Shown here piece after piece: positions 6,330 through 15,140 of a stretch of 17,748 nt of DNA (positions within the stretch are counted from its first letter, which is position 1; each line of letters begins with the position of its first letter). The notes beneath the pieces are model-generated. The model searched no databases. It worked only from the letters and a program-made list of their open reading frames with translations, and was not told the origin of the DNA. The position numbers and the translations under genes were made by a program. The stretch comes from Candidatus Poribacteria bacterium (GTDB lineage: Bacteria > Abyssobacteria > SURF-5): NCBI GenBank assembly GCA_016215705.1, contig JACRIR010000269.1, positions 1 to 17,748 of the forward strand. The letters are read 5' to 3'.

Positions 6330-7988
6330 ATGCCGCAATATGATGTGCTCATAATCGGAGGGGGAATCAACGGAGTCGGGATCGCGCGTGACTGCGCACT
6401 GCGCGGTTTCAAGACGATTCTCATCGAAAAAAAAGATTTTTCGGCAGGCGCCACAGGCACATGCAGCGGCATGATCCACGGCGGCCCCCGCTACCTCGAG
6501 TACGACATCGCGACCACGCGCAGTTCATGTCTCGATTCCGGCTACATTCAGAAGATAGCGCCATTCCTTCTCTTCCGAATCCCGTTCATATTCCCGGTGC
6601 TCAAGGGCGACAAGTACAACATCGAGCTCATCGAGACGTTCATGGAGGCGTATGACGAGTTTGTGGCGCTCAAGAACGGGCGGCCGCACACACGGCTGAC
6701 CCGAACAGACGCGATGAAACTTGAGCCCGGCCTCACCGACAGGATCGTCGGCGGCGTAACAATGGACGAATGGGGTTGCAGCCCCTTCCGCCTTTGCATC
6801 CTCAATGCGCTCTCGGCTCACCGCTACGGCGCCGAAATCCGCAACCACTCTCTTGTCGAAAAACTCCTGATTGATGAATCCCGCCAGGTGATAGGCGCGA
6901 AAGTCCGAAACACTCTTACAGGCGAACACGAAGAACTGCGCGCACGGATTGTTTTCAACGCCGGAGGGCCGTGGTCGCCACAGATAGCAAAGATGGCCGG
7001 CGCACAGGTAAAGATTCGACCTGCGAAAGGAGCCCATCTTGTATTTGACCGCAGGCTGTCAAACGTCGCGATTACGGCGGAAACGATTGACGGCAGGAGC
7101 ATCTTTGTTATTCCTTACGAGAACACCTCGCTCGTGGGCACAACTGACGACGATTACTACGGCGATATGGATAACGTCACCGTCACTCGAGACGAGGTTC
7201 AGTATTTGCTCGAGGGGATAGAGCGCGTTTTCCCGTCGATCCGGCGCGAAAGGATAATCCGCGCTTTTGCCGGAGTGAGGCCGACGCTCTACGACTGGCG
7301 CAAGAACGAAGATGAACTGTCGCGTGAACACGCCGTATTCGACCACGAACAAACCGACGGCGTGAAGGGTCTGCTTTCGATTGCAGGCGGCAAACTTGCA
7401 AGTTATCGGCTGATGTCGGAGCATGCGACCGATGTGATCTGCCAAAAACTCGGCGTGCCGGCGAAGTGCCGAACCCATCTCGAGGCATTGCCGGGCGGCG
7501 AGGGCAACGTGAATCTGCACGAGGCTGCAGCCGAGCATGACGTGCCCGCCTATATCCTGCAGCGCCTATATCAACGTTATGGAACCGAATACGCCAAGGT
7601 GCTGGCCGAGGAGCCGAAGGAATCGGCAAGATCCGTAATCTGCCAGTGCGAATCGATCACCGAGGCCGAGATACGACACGTCATACGCCATGAGTGGGCG
7701 CGTACGCTCGATGACGTTCGCAGACGAACGAGGCTCGGGGGAGGCCCGTGTCAGGGACGCCGCTGCACACTCGCCGCCGCAAGCATACTGGCCGAAGAAC
7801 TCCACCTCGGCCCCGACGAGTTGACAGGCATAGCGCTTGAGTTCCTGCAAGAACGATGGAAGGGTAAGGTTCCCATACTATCCGGTCTTCAGTTGGCGCA
7901 GGAGGAAATCGGCCACGCCTCACATTTTCTTTCAGCGAACATTCATCAGATGATCGCGGCAGAAAGGCACACGGTTCATGGAGGCTGA
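6330..7988 (+). CDS. glpA: Anaerobic glycerol-3-phosphate dehydrogenase, subunit A
   Basis: This FAD subunit oxidises sn-glycerol 3-phosphate to dihydroxyacetone phosphate and passes electrons to the membrane quinone pool. At 552 residues it is close to the E. coli GlpA length. The N-terminus has the dinucleotide-binding GGGING (10-15) and the ATGTCSGMIHGG segment typical of GlpA/GlpD. FAD-contact and substrate regions follow (GGPWSPQIA, GTTDDDYYG, AGVRPTLYD, GGKLASYR). The C-terminal BFD-like [2Fe-2S] domain has Cys438-x-Cys440 and Cys474-x4-Cys479, which distinguishes GlpA from aerobic GlpD. The ATG at 6330 gives the correct N-terminus; its ribosome site is weak (AGAAAGCG). It overlaps glpB by 11 bases, implying translational coupling. 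Confidence 0.95.
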   Translation: MPQYDVLIIGGGINGVGIARDCALRGFKTILIEKKDFSAGATGTCSGMIHGGPRYLEYDIATTRSSCLDSGYIQKIAPFLLFRIPFIFPVLKGDKYNIELIETFMEAYDEFVALKNGRPHTRLTRTDAMKLEPGLTDRIVGGVTMDEWGCSPFRLCILNALSAHRYGAEIRNHSLVEKLLIDESRQVIGAKVRNTLTGEHEELRARIVFNAGGPWSPQIAKMAGAQVKIRPAKGAHLVFDRRLSNVAITAETIDGRSIFVIPYENTSLVGTTDDDYYGDMDNVTVTRDEVQYLLEGIERVFPSIRRERIIRAFAGVRPTLYDWRKNEDELSREHAVFDHEQTDGVKGLLSIAGGKLASYRLMSEHATDVICQKLGVPAKCRTHLEALPGGEGNVNLHEAAAEHDVPAYILQRLYQRYGTEYAKVLAEEPKESARSVICQCESITEAEIRHVIRHEWARTLDDVRRRTRLGGGPCQGRRCTLAAASILAEELHLGPDELTGIALEFLQERWKGKVPILSGLQLAQEEIGHASHFLSANIHQMIAAERHTVHGG

Positions 7989-9309
7989 TGTTGTCGTAAT
8001 CGGCGGAGGTCTGGCCGGGACAATGGCCGCCCTGAGAGCGGCCGAGCGAGGCTCCGGCGTTGTTCTCATCCGCAAAGGCTACGGCTCAAGCGCCATGTCG
8101 TCCGGAACTATTGACATTGCCGGACCCGAGCAGTTCCTCCCGATGGACGCATGGGATACGCTCCCGCGCATCGGCGACAGGCTGAAGGAAATATTACGGA
8201 CCAACCCCCTCCATCCTTATTCAATAGTTGCAGGCGGCCGCACAGGGATCGACAACCTGCAGGAACGCTTGCGAGAAGCTTGTGATTTCACGCTCAGGCA
8301 GACTCCCGGCCTTGGGCTCAGCGGCTCGCACGGACAGAACGTCGCGTTACCGACGGTTGCAGGAACCGTGAAGTTCACTGCGTTCGCGCCTGCTTCTCTT
8401 ATTGAAGGAAATCTCTCCGCGATGACCGACGCCAACGTCCTTCTCGTCGGTTTCAAAGGGCTTGCGCTCTTCCATCCGCATATCTGCAAGCAGGCGCTCG
8501 CCAGGTACTCTTCGCTGCATTCGCCGCGCTGCATCGCCGAGATCGATGTTATTGAATGCGATGTTCCGGGTTCGCAAAATGGCCGGCCTCTCAAGCCCTT
8601 TGAGATTGCGAAACGGTTTGATGACCTTCACGCCGCCGAAGAATTCGCCCGGTCACTGGCCGGACAACTTCCTCCAAAGGTGACGCACGTCGGATTCCCA
8701 CCTGTCCTCGGGTTGGACAACCACTCAAAAACGTGCGAAACGTTCCGCCGCCACCTGACCCCCAGACTTTTCGAGATGATAGCGCCGAATTTTTCTGTGC
8801 CCGGCTACAGGCTGCAACTGTCGCTTGACGCCGCCTTGCGCAACAGCTCTGTGCGAGTTGTTACGGCCGAGGCTGTGGACGCCAAACGCGACGGCCGAAT
8901 CGTGCGAAACCTCCTACTGGGCGACATGAAATCCAAACGAACAGCCACCGCAAAGAATTATGTAGTCGCCACGGGCAAGTTCAGCTCCGGCGGCCTGGTG
9001 GCCAACGACTTCCCCAAAGAGCCCATATTCGGCCTTCCCCTGTTTTGTCATGACAAGCGCGCGGACGACAACTTCATCGGCAATCTCTTGAGATGGAACG
9101 TCGATAGCAAGCAGCTTTTCCTGTCGTGCGGCATCCACATTGATTCTGCGCTCCGGCCACTCGACGCATTTGGAGAACCTGCATACGAAAACTTGTTCGC
9201 CGCCGGCTCGATTATCGGCGAATACGATTATGTCTCTGAGAAATGTGGAATGGGTGTCGCTGCGCTGACGGGATACCTCGCAGGCGAGAAAGCGGCGGCG
9301 GAAATTTAG
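7978..9309 (+). CDS. glpB: Anaerobic glycerol-3-phosphate dehydrogenase, subunit B
   Basis: This 443-residue flavoprotein subunit partners GlpA in the soluble part of the anaerobic glycerol-3-phosphate dehydrogenase; E. coli GlpB is about 420. The N-terminus shows GGGLAG (9-14) and the GSSAMSSGTIDIAG region typical of GlpB. The C-terminus has the flavin-binding AAGSIIGEYDY..EKCGMGVA pattern. It starts within the end of glpA (ATG 7978, glpA stop 7986-7988), so the two are co-translated. The usual third subunit, the iron-sulfur membrane anchor GlpC, is not downstream. A short hairpin with a T run directly follows the stop codon. The anchor must be supplied from elsewhere, or the enzyme uses another acceptor. 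Confidence 0.92.
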   Translation: MEADVVVIGGGLAGTMAALRAAERGSGVVLIRKGYGSSAMSSGTIDIAGPEQFLPMDAWDTLPRIGDRLKEILRTNPLHPYSIVAGGRTGIDNLQERLREACDFTLRQTPGLGLSGSHGQNVALPTVAGTVKFTAFAPASLIEGNLSAMTDANVLLVGFKGLALFHPHICKQALARYSSLHSPRCIAEIDVIECDVPGSQNGRPLKPFEIAKRFDDLHAAEEFARSLAGQLPPKVTHVGFPPVLGLDNHSKTCETFRRHLTPRLFEMIAPNFSVPGYRLQLSLDAALRNSSVRVVTAEAVDAKRDGRIVRNLLLGDMKSKRTATAKNYVVATGKFSSGGLVANDFPKEPIFGLPLFCHDKRADDNFIGNLLRWNVDSKQLFLSCGIHIDSALRPLDAFGEPAYENLFAAGSIIGEYDYVSEKCGMGVAALTGYLAGEKAAAEI

Positions 9310-9327
9310 GAAGAGCGTTCCTTTTTT
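9308..9327 (+). terminator. Short intrinsic terminator after glpB
   Basis: The arms AGGAA and TTCCT (9308-9312, 9318-9322) enclose a 5-nt loop and are followed by TTTTT. The stem is short and overlaps the glpB stop codon, so it is of moderate strength at best. Confidence 0.45.
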
Positions 9328-9660
9328 GGCATGATACTCGCTTGCTTTCTTATTGTGGAAAGGCCGAGATGCTGATTGCCGTTTGAGCACAGGCATGAAG
9401 CGCATGCCATGCAAGGGGAGGATTCGGCACAAAATATGTATTTACTTAACTCCTTATCCCATAACACCTTTGTTTGCAAAACTGAAGCCCATTATGATAG
9501 AATCAATTTAACAAGAAGGTCTGCCCACAGTGGAGAGGTGTATTGTTTCCCGGAAAGGCTAAGGGGGACGGGGTCCGTCTACAATAATGAAATCGAGATG
9601 TGAGAGAATGGCGGCGCCGGATAGATTCGGGAATATTGGCACGTGGGGGGAGTCAGAATC
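9328..9660 (+). promoter_or_regulatory. Intergenic region with a promoter candidate at 9474-9503
   Basis: The stretch from glpB to the next gene shows no coding sequence. TTGCAA (9474-9479) and TAGAAT (9498-9503), 18 bases apart, form a plausible promoter with the same -10 as the glpAB promoter; TATGAT at 9493 overlaps it. The leader would be about 150 nt, ending in a very strong ribosome site GGGGGGAG (9645-9652) 8 bases before ATG 9661. I saw no riboswitch fold that I can name. Confidence 0.4.
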
Positions 9661-12129
9661 ATGACGACAAGAGCCTTGATGAGACAGACGGTTTCGGTTT
9701 TAACGATCCTCATGCTCATCTTCACATTAGCATTGTGCCTCCCTCACCTGGCATTTGGAGACGCCGCAAAGGACTACGTGATCGTTATTGACGTCTCAAC
9801 CAGCATGACGGAGATTTTTGACGAAGTCAAGAAGCTCGCAAAGCAGACAGTCGGCCAGGCGAACGCAGGCGATAACATCGTGTTAATCACCTTCGGCGAA
9901 CAGGCGACTCTGATCTCTCGCATGGAAATCCATAGCAAGTCAGACATCGAAGGCATACAGAAGCAGATCGATCAATTATATCCAAGCGAGTACGCAACGT
10001 ACATTAGTCGCGCCATGGAAAAAGGACTTTCCGAACTGCAATATCTCTTTAAGAAAAACCCCGACAGGGAACGTGTTCTGGTGTGGCTTAGCGATGATAA
10101 GGACAACCCGCCCAAAGAACTTGGAAAAGAATTCCTGACTTTCGATGCACTGCGCGAAGAAAACAAACGATTCGAGGCGGGGAATGAATGGTTTGCCTAC
10201 AATGCCCCATTGAGCGAAGTCAAGAACGATGCGCTGGTCGATTTTGTGACGTGGGCGCGCCGCACGACTTACGGCGTCACGGTCAAGGAATCGAGCGTCG
10301 ATCTCGGAGCATTCGAGGGTAATAGTGTCAAGAAGACGGTTGCACTCACGTTTGAGCCCGGACATCCGGGAGCCGCCGGCCTCAAGTTTGCCGCGTCAAT
10401 CAATGTGGTTGATCCCAAAGACCCGGAGAAGCGCCTGCCAATCACTTTTTCTCCAAAGCAGATCACAGCATCGGGTCAGTCCTGGCAGCAGGAATTCCAG
10501 ATTGCATTCAGCGGAGACCCGGGTGAGTACAAAGGAAACATATCCTTCGAGCCGCTGACAGGCTCTCCGCTCGACGTCGAACCTAGGACAATATCTTTGC
10601 TCGCAAAGATAGCCCCGCCGAAAGCGGTCGTGGTGGCGCCCGTGGAATCTGCGCCGCCGAAACCTGAGACACTCCTCGGAAGCGCGAAAGAGAAAGGGAT
10701 AATTGCAACGGAGTCTCGCCCGCCCGGCATGACGAGGCCGGAAAAACCGCTCACCTTTGGCCCGCTTGACCCCGGCAAGATGGATAGCAAGATGATAACG
10801 CTATTCCTGAACAAGGAAGTGAACCCCGACACCATAACGCATGAGCTGGCCCTCCAATTGCCCGAGGGATTCAGGATTCAGAGCGAGGTGTTCGGAAGAG
10901 GCACAAGGATGGCGGCGGAGATAACGGTTGCCGTCGATTCCGCGGCGCACCTCCCTGAAGAAGCATTGCTCCGAGGGACATACAACGGCAGCATGACGTT
11001 CAAGTCCTCTGAAAAGGGAGTTCAGATTCTGCCGCCTTACATTCCCATCAGTATCGCCTTAAATCCTGATCGCGTGCGGTGGGGCACAAAGCTGCTTCCG
11101 GACGCAGGAGTTGGGCAAGTCAAAGCCAGGGGAATGACGTTCGAGGAGTTGAACAAGACGATGGAGAAAGGACCGGCGGAAGAGTCCGGACCGGTCGCAT
11201 CGGCCTTCCGTGGGCTGTATTCGAGCCTGAAGTCGCGGTACGTCTTCCTGCCCATTCTTGCAGCCGTCGTGCTCGCGGTGGTTCTCTTGCTCTACAGGAT
11301 GCGTCCGCCGAGCGAGCTGTTTGTGGGCGAATTAGTCGTGATCAAAGACCCAACCGATTCCAAGATGAAGAATGTGAACCTCAAACGTATCGGTTCACTG
11401 CATGGCAAGGATATGCTCGTTCTCGGAAGCTCACTCAAGTCAGACATCCGGCTTGGACATCCGTCGGTGTCCCCTATACACTGCAAAATTTCGGTCAAGA
11501 CCACGGATGATCGGGCCGATATGGCAATTCATCCGCTCAAAGGAAGTCCTCTCAGAGTAAACGACGTCGAAGTCTTTGAAAAGACTCCTCTCTCCGACAA
11601 GGACTTGATCGGCATCGGAGACTTCATTCTGCTTTTCTCCAACCCGGAAGCGCAAAAGGAGATCGTGGTCCATTTTCTCGATGGCCGCACGATGCGAGGC
11701 ACACCTATAACATGGGACATCGGCTCTCCTGGTTTTGAGTTGCTGCGGACCGATTCCCCCGGAACCGAGGACACAGCGGAAGAGATTTCCGTCGTCAACT
11801 TCAATGAGCTCAAGGCGGTGTTTTTCATGCAGGATGAATCCGGCACACGGCCCGGCATAGCCCGAGAGCGCGTAAACACAAGCGAGTTATTCGAGGTGAC
11901 GTTCTTTGATGGCGAAAAAGTTGAGGGGCATCCACTCGCCGATTACTCCGACACTGCCGGCCGATTCTATCTTGTCCCGACCGAAATGCCCAATATCATC
12001 TCGATCCTGGTAGAACGCAACAGCGCAAGGGACGTGACGAAACAGAAGGCGCGTGTCGCTCCTGAGGCCGCCCGGCCCGGGGCCACCGGATTACTCCGCA
12101 AGAATAAAGACGCCGCGCCGACCGACTGA
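9661..12129 (+). CDS. Transmembrane VWA-FHA protein with two C-terminal beta repeats
   Basis: This 822-residue membrane protein starts at ATG 9661, 8 bases after GGGGGGAG. The in-frame GTG at 9643 overlaps that ribosome site and is rejected. It has an N-terminal signal or anchor (about 10-33) and a von Willebrand A domain (about 38-200) with an intact MIDAS start DVSTS (44-48) and a later LSDD. A beta-rich region follows (about 205-505), with two Pro/Lys-rich linkers near 320-365. Then come a transmembrane helix (about 527-545), an FHA-like domain (about 580-660) and two similar C-terminal segments (about 667-725 and 744-795), each built on an F-x-D-G-(R/E)-x(2)-(R/E)-G core like DUF6982-type repeats. 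The topology suggests a periplasmic metal-dependent adhesion domain wired to a cytoplasmic FHA. FHA conserved residues are partly lost (GS for GR at 589-590). It is single-gene, closed by a strong terminator. Confidence 0.82.
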   Translation: MTTRALMRQTVSVLTILMLIFTLALCLPHLAFGDAAKDYVIVIDVSTSMTEIFDEVKKLAKQTVGQANAGDNIVLITFGEQATLISRMEIHSKSDIEGIQKQIDQLYPSEYATYISRAMEKGLSELQYLFKKNPDRERVLVWLSDDKDNPPKELGKEFLTFDALREENKRFEAGNEWFAYNAPLSEVKNDALVDFVTWARRTTYGVTVKESSVDLGAFEGNSVKKTVALTFEPGHPGAAGLKFAASINVVDPKDPEKRLPITFSPKQITASGQSWQQEFQIAFSGDPGEYKGNISFEPLTGSPLDVEPRTISLLAKIAPPKAVVVAPVESAPPKPETLLGSAKEKGIIATESRPPGMTRPEKPLTFGPLDPGKMDSKMITLFLNKEVNPDTITHELALQLPEGFRIQSEVFGRGTRMAAEITVAVDSAAHLPEEALLRGTYNGSMTFKSSEKGVQILPPYIPISIALNPDRVRWGTKLLPDAGVGQVKARGMTFEELNKTMEKGPAEESGPVASAFRGLYSSLKSRYVFLPILAAVVLAVVLLLYRMRPPSELFVGELVVIKDPTDSKMKNVNLKRIGSLHGKDMLVLGSSLKSDIRLGHPSVSPIHCKISVKTTDDRADMAIHPLKGSPLRVNDVEVFEKTPLSDKDLIGIGDFILLFSNPEAQKEIVVHFLDGRTMRGTPITWDIGSPGFELLRTDSPGTEDTAEEISVVNFNELKAVFFMQDESGTRPGIARERVNTSELFEVTFFDGEKVEGHPLADYSDTAGRFYLVPTEMPNIISILVERNSARDVTKQKARVAPEAARPGATGLLRKNKDAAPTD

Positions 12130-12138
12130 CGTTCAATG

Positions 12139-12182
12139 CCCCGCGCCGAGTTCTCAAGCGGCGCGGGGTGTTTTGTTTGTTA
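12139..12182 (+). terminator. Strong intrinsic terminator
   Basis: A perfect ten-pair GC-rich stem, CCCCGCGCCG (12139-12148) with CGGCGCGGGG (12159-12168), has a 10-nt loop and is followed by TGTTTTGTTTGTT. It lies 9 bases after the VWA-FHA stop codon and closes that transcription unit. Confidence 0.9.
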
Positions 12183-12288
12183 GTGTTTCACCGACATTGC
12201 TGCTTCTTGCCAACTTTTGTTTTCACCCGCAGAATTGAATGGGAAAGAAGGTTTCCCTGTGGTTTTTCAGGAGAAGCGAGGTGTGATT

Positions 12289-12801
12289 ATGGTTAACATG
12301 AGGTTTTTCATGGCGATCTTCGTCGTCGTGGCTCTCGCCGGATGCGCATCGGCCCCAATCGTTACTGATCTTACGACAGTTGCCGCAAATCCTCTTCCCT
12401 TCAGGAATCAGAGGGTGGAGCTTGCAGCATACGTGCTCGAGAACCCGGCCCCCACGGGCGACAAGTACCGCACGTGGACATTCACCATCGGCTCTGCCGG
12501 CACGGGCAGAATCATAGCGAGTGAAGAGGGCTACAATCCCTCAACGATCGACAAGGCATACCGCCTGGTCGATGAAGCTTTTCGGGCAAGCGAGCCCGTG
12601 ATTGTGACGGGGAAGCTCAGAGTCGGTCCCTATCGCGAGATCGCGGCAGGCATGGAGATAGACCTTGATTCGGTCAGCTACAAAGGCACTGTGATTAACA
12701 CTGACGAAGGACCATTCGTCCAGGATTACTATTACTACCCGTATTACGGTCCTCTCTTTTGGGACCCCTGGTTCCCTCACCATCACCACCATCACTGGTA
12801 A
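12289..12801 (+). CDS. Small outer-membrane-type lipoprotein with C-terminal His6
   Basis: This 170-residue lipoprotein starts at ATG 12289, 7 bases after GAGG, with an AGGAG further upstream. The signal peptide ends in the lipobox LAGC with the modified Cys at 19, followed by Ala, so outer-membrane sorting is expected. The mature part looks like a single beta-barrel (OB-like) domain resembling Slp-family lipoproteins (RNQRVELAAYV, RTWTFTIGSAG, VIVTGKLRVGPYREI). The tail is aromatic-rich (YYYYPYYGPLFW) and ends PHHHHHHW. The six histidines are encoded by mixed CAC/CAT codons directly before the stop, so they are native and could bind metal. Function is unknown. It is bounded by terminators on both sides. 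Confidence 0.8.
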   Translation: MVNMRFFMAIFVVVALAGCASAPIVTDLTTVAANPLPFRNQRVELAAYVLENPAPTGDKYRTWTFTIGSAGTGRIIASEEGYNPSTIDKAYRLVDEAFRASEPVIVTGKLRVGPYREIAAGMEIDLDSVSYKGTVINTDEGPFVQDYYYYPYYGPLFWDPWFPHHHHHHW

Positions 12802-12818
12802 TGACGAATGATCGTTGG

Positions 12819-12850
12819 AGGGCGCAGCATGCTGCGCCCTTTGTGCTTTG
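12819..12850 (+). terminator. Intrinsic terminator (perfect palindrome)
   Basis: A 22-nt perfect palindrome, AGGGCGCAGC-AT-GCTGCGCCCT (12819-12840), is followed by TTTGTGCTTT. It forms a nine-pair stem with a four-base loop and terminates the lipoprotein gene. Confidence 0.82.
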
Positions 12851-12983
12851 GCCTTGCGCCTCATAAGCAGTTGAATTCTTTGCTTCGCTCAGGATGGCGT
12901 TGAAGACATTCAGAATTGCGCTGAGGATGTTGGTTCCGCCGGATTTCCATTGTGTCAGATTCCAACGATCCAGGAGAAAGACC

Positions 12984-14615
12984 ATGAAAAGATTCTTGCC
13001 GGTTGTTGTTCTACTGCTTCAACTCCTCACGGTACAACCAGTTTTTTCAACCGCCTCGGCAGATCAAATCAAAGTCGATGCCGGGGTGACGTCAGTGGTC
13101 GTTTACCCCGACCGTGCCCTGGTAACCCGAACCGCCGACTTGAAACTAGGCGAAGGCGAGCACGTCGTTCTCTTTGGGAATCTGCCATCAAACATTGATA
13201 CTAACTCCATCCGCACAAAAGGCGAAGGCGAAGCGCATGTGCGCATCTTCTCGACGGAATCGAGAAGGGTTATACTCGAGCGACCTCGCGAAGAGATGCT
13301 CAAGGAACTCGAGTCCGAAATCGAAAGCGTTCGCGACAACATCGCTGCGGCGGATGCGCGCCAGGGCAACCTGAAGGCTGAGGGTGAACTCGTTCGCTCC
13401 ATAGGCGTATATGCGGGTGAACAATTCTCGAAGGAATTCATCACCCGACAGCCGCGCCCCGAGGACTGGAACGCGATGGTCGAATTCCAGCGCGGCAATC
13501 TGAGCCGGATAACCGAGCAAATGCGGCAGACTGAAATCCAGAAGCGGGAGATGAACAGGACGATCGAGGCGCTCTTACGTAAACTCGAGGAGCTTCGCGG
13601 CCAATCCGCGCGCGAATCCCAAGAGGTGAGAGTAACGATTTCTGCCGCCGCGCCGGGCAAGTTCAGACTCCTGCTCTCATGCGTGGTTTACGGAGCCGGC
13701 TGGTATCCGGGTTACGATGTAAGAGCGGATACGCAAAAGGCGGAGGTGGAGTTGACCTATCTCGGCAACATTCGCCAGAATACCGGCGAAGACTGGAAAG
13801 ACGTGGAGATTTCTCTTTCGACGGCGCAACCCGCGATTGGCGCGAAGATGCCGGAAATGCAGCCGTGGCATCTCCGCCCTCGGCCGCCGATAGCGTATAA
13901 AACCGAAGGCTTCGAGGCAAGACCACTGGCCCGTGAAATGTTGGTCCCCGCAGCGGCCGCTCCTGCCGAGATGCCTTTCGCGCAGGTGGTCCAGCTTGGC
14001 ACGTCCGTGCAGTTCAAGATTCCTGCGAGAATGGACATCCCCAGCGATAACGCGTTCCATCGGGCTAGTATTCTGACGGAAAACCTGCCCGCGAAACTCT
14101 CATATACGTCGACGCCGAAACTCTCACAGTACGCATACCTCACGGCGAAACTCATCAACACGACAGGAGCCCAGTGGCTGGCCGGAAACGTAAGCGTTTT
14201 CGTTGACGGCGATTTTATCGGAATATCGAGCGTCAAGCCTGTCGCGCCGAATGAGGAGATTGACCTCGGCATGGGCATTGATGAGGGGATCAAGATCAAG
14301 CGCGAAGAACTTGCTCGCAAGGAGGACGAGACGCGCATCCTCGGGAAGAAGAAGGAGAGCAGATTCAAGGACAAGATAACCATCGAGAACCATAAGTCAC
14401 GCGCAGTGGAACTCCTTCTGATCGATCAGATACCGGTATCCCAGCATGAGGATATTGAAGTATCCGACGTGAAGTTCAGCGAGAAGCCGGCTGAACGCGA
14501 CCAGGACAAGGGAATCATAAAATGGAACCTTTCGCTTGCCGCAGGTGAGAAAAAGGAAATCATCATCGAGTTTGTTGTCACGCATCCACTCGACATGATA
14601 GTCAGCAGCATGTGA
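12984..14615 (+). CDS. MuiA-family (DUF4139) secreted protein
   Basis: This 543-residue protein starts at ATG 12984, 7 bases after AGGAG (12972-12976). In-frame codons upstream to 12894 lack a ribosome site. It has a signal peptide (about 1-28, ending near FSTASA), an N-terminal DUF4140-like beta segment (VTSVVVYPDRALVTRTADL, about 34-80), and a long coiled coil (about 100-220, interrupted near the EFITRQ stretch). From about 238 a DUF4139 beta domain follows, with the family hallmark GWYPGYDVRA, then LTYLGNIRQNTGEDW, and a late IDQIPVSQ. The family is named after a mucoidy-inhibitor homologue, but its molecular role is not settled. It probably acts in the periplasm or at the cell surface. 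A purine-rich stretch follows with no terminator. Confidence 0.87.
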   Translation: MKRFLPVVVLLLQLLTVQPVFSTASADQIKVDAGVTSVVVYPDRALVTRTADLKLGEGEHVVLFGNLPSNIDTNSIRTKGEGEAHVRIFSTESRRVILERPREEMLKELESEIESVRDNIAAADARQGNLKAEGELVRSIGVYAGEQFSKEFITRQPRPEDWNAMVEFQRGNLSRITEQMRQTEIQKREMNRTIEALLRKLEELRGQSARESQEVRVTISAAAPGKFRLLLSCVVYGAGWYPGYDVRADTQKAEVELTYLGNIRQNTGEDWKDVEISLSTAQPAIGAKMPEMQPWHLRPRPPIAYKTEGFEARPLAREMLVPAAAAPAEMPFAQVVQLGTSVQFKIPARMDIPSDNAFHRASILTENLPAKLSYTSTPKLSQYAYLTAKLINTTGAQWLAGNVSVFVDGDFIGISSVKPVAPNEEIDLGMGIDEGIKIKREELARKEDETRILGKKKESRFKDKITIENHKSRAVELLLIDQIPVSQHEDIEVSDVKFSEKPAERDQDKGIIKWNLSLAAGEKKEIIIEFVVTHPLDMIVSSM

Positions 14616-14807
14616 ATACAGGCGAAAGAAGCGGGACGAAAGGCAAAAGGGAAAACAAGGGAGAAAAGGTTAGAAGGCGAGAAGAGAAGAAAAAGTCTAT
14701 AGTTTCTGCTGACACGCACTATCGAGAATCAGATTTGCAGGACATAATAGAAACAATCGCACTTCGGAACTGCGTCTTCAGGTTCATGCAGATTGAGGAG
14801 GGTCCAA
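14616..14807. repeat. Purine-rich spacer
   Basis: A 190-base gap without a gene. It starts with AGGCGAAAGAAGCGGGACGA-type purine phrases (14622-14690), the complement of the CTTTCGCC words between 4.7 and 5.2 kb. This suggests another copy of the same dispersed repeat, placed directly after a stop codon. Confidence 0.4.
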
Positions 14808-15128
14808 ATGAAGAAAGCGTTGCCAGCACACTTCAAGAAGTTCGTAAAAAAGTATCCCGCCGTGTGGGAAGCGCATCAGCAACTGACGGAAGCATGCGCG
14901 GAGTGCGGGCCACTCGACCGCAAGACGCGTGAGCTCATAAAGCTCGCAATTTCCGGCGCCACCAACCAGGAAACCGCTGTGGAAAGGCATGCTGTGATGG
15001 CCGTGCAGGAAGGCGCGAAACCCGACGAAGTCTATCATGCGCTACTTCAGATGACAACGACCATCGGATTCTCGCGCACTTCCGCCGCGATGAAATGGGC
15101 TGAAAGGGCGCTCACATCATCAAAATAG
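14808..15128 (+). CDS. Carboxymuconolactone decarboxylase-family protein
   Basis: This 106-residue cytoplasmic protein starts at ATG 14808, 5 bases after GAGGAGGG (14795-14802). It is an all-helical, AhpD-like fold: LDRKTRELIKLAISGATNQE, then ERHAVMAVQEGAKPDEVYHALL. The catalytic helix normally carries C-x2-C-x3-H in peroxidase-type members. Here His61 is kept, but the two cysteine positions are Gln54 and Ala57, as in many members that are not disulfide reductases. A separate CAEC occurs at 30-33, outside the usual place. The physiological reaction cannot be stated. It converges with the large minus-strand gene, with only 12 bases between the stop codons. Confidence 0.82.
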   Translation: MKKALPAHFKKFVKKYPAVWEAHQQLTEACAECGPLDRKTRELIKLAISGATNQETAVERHAVMAVQEGAKPDEVYHALLQMTTTIGFSRTSAAMKWAERALTSSK

Positions 15129-15140
15129 CCAAAGTCCGAA

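Noticed and set aside
6077-6472. Minus-strand ORF of 131 codons before and into glpA
   Set aside because: It reads through repeats (RRGRGGAQRK-type text) and antisense to glpA.
6525-7037. Antisense ORFs inside glpA and other large genes
   Set aside because: They are frame shadows of strongly conserved coding sequence.
9643-9660. Upstream GTG start for the VWA protein
   Set aside because: It overlaps the strong GGGGGGAG ribosome site, which is correctly spaced for ATG 9661.
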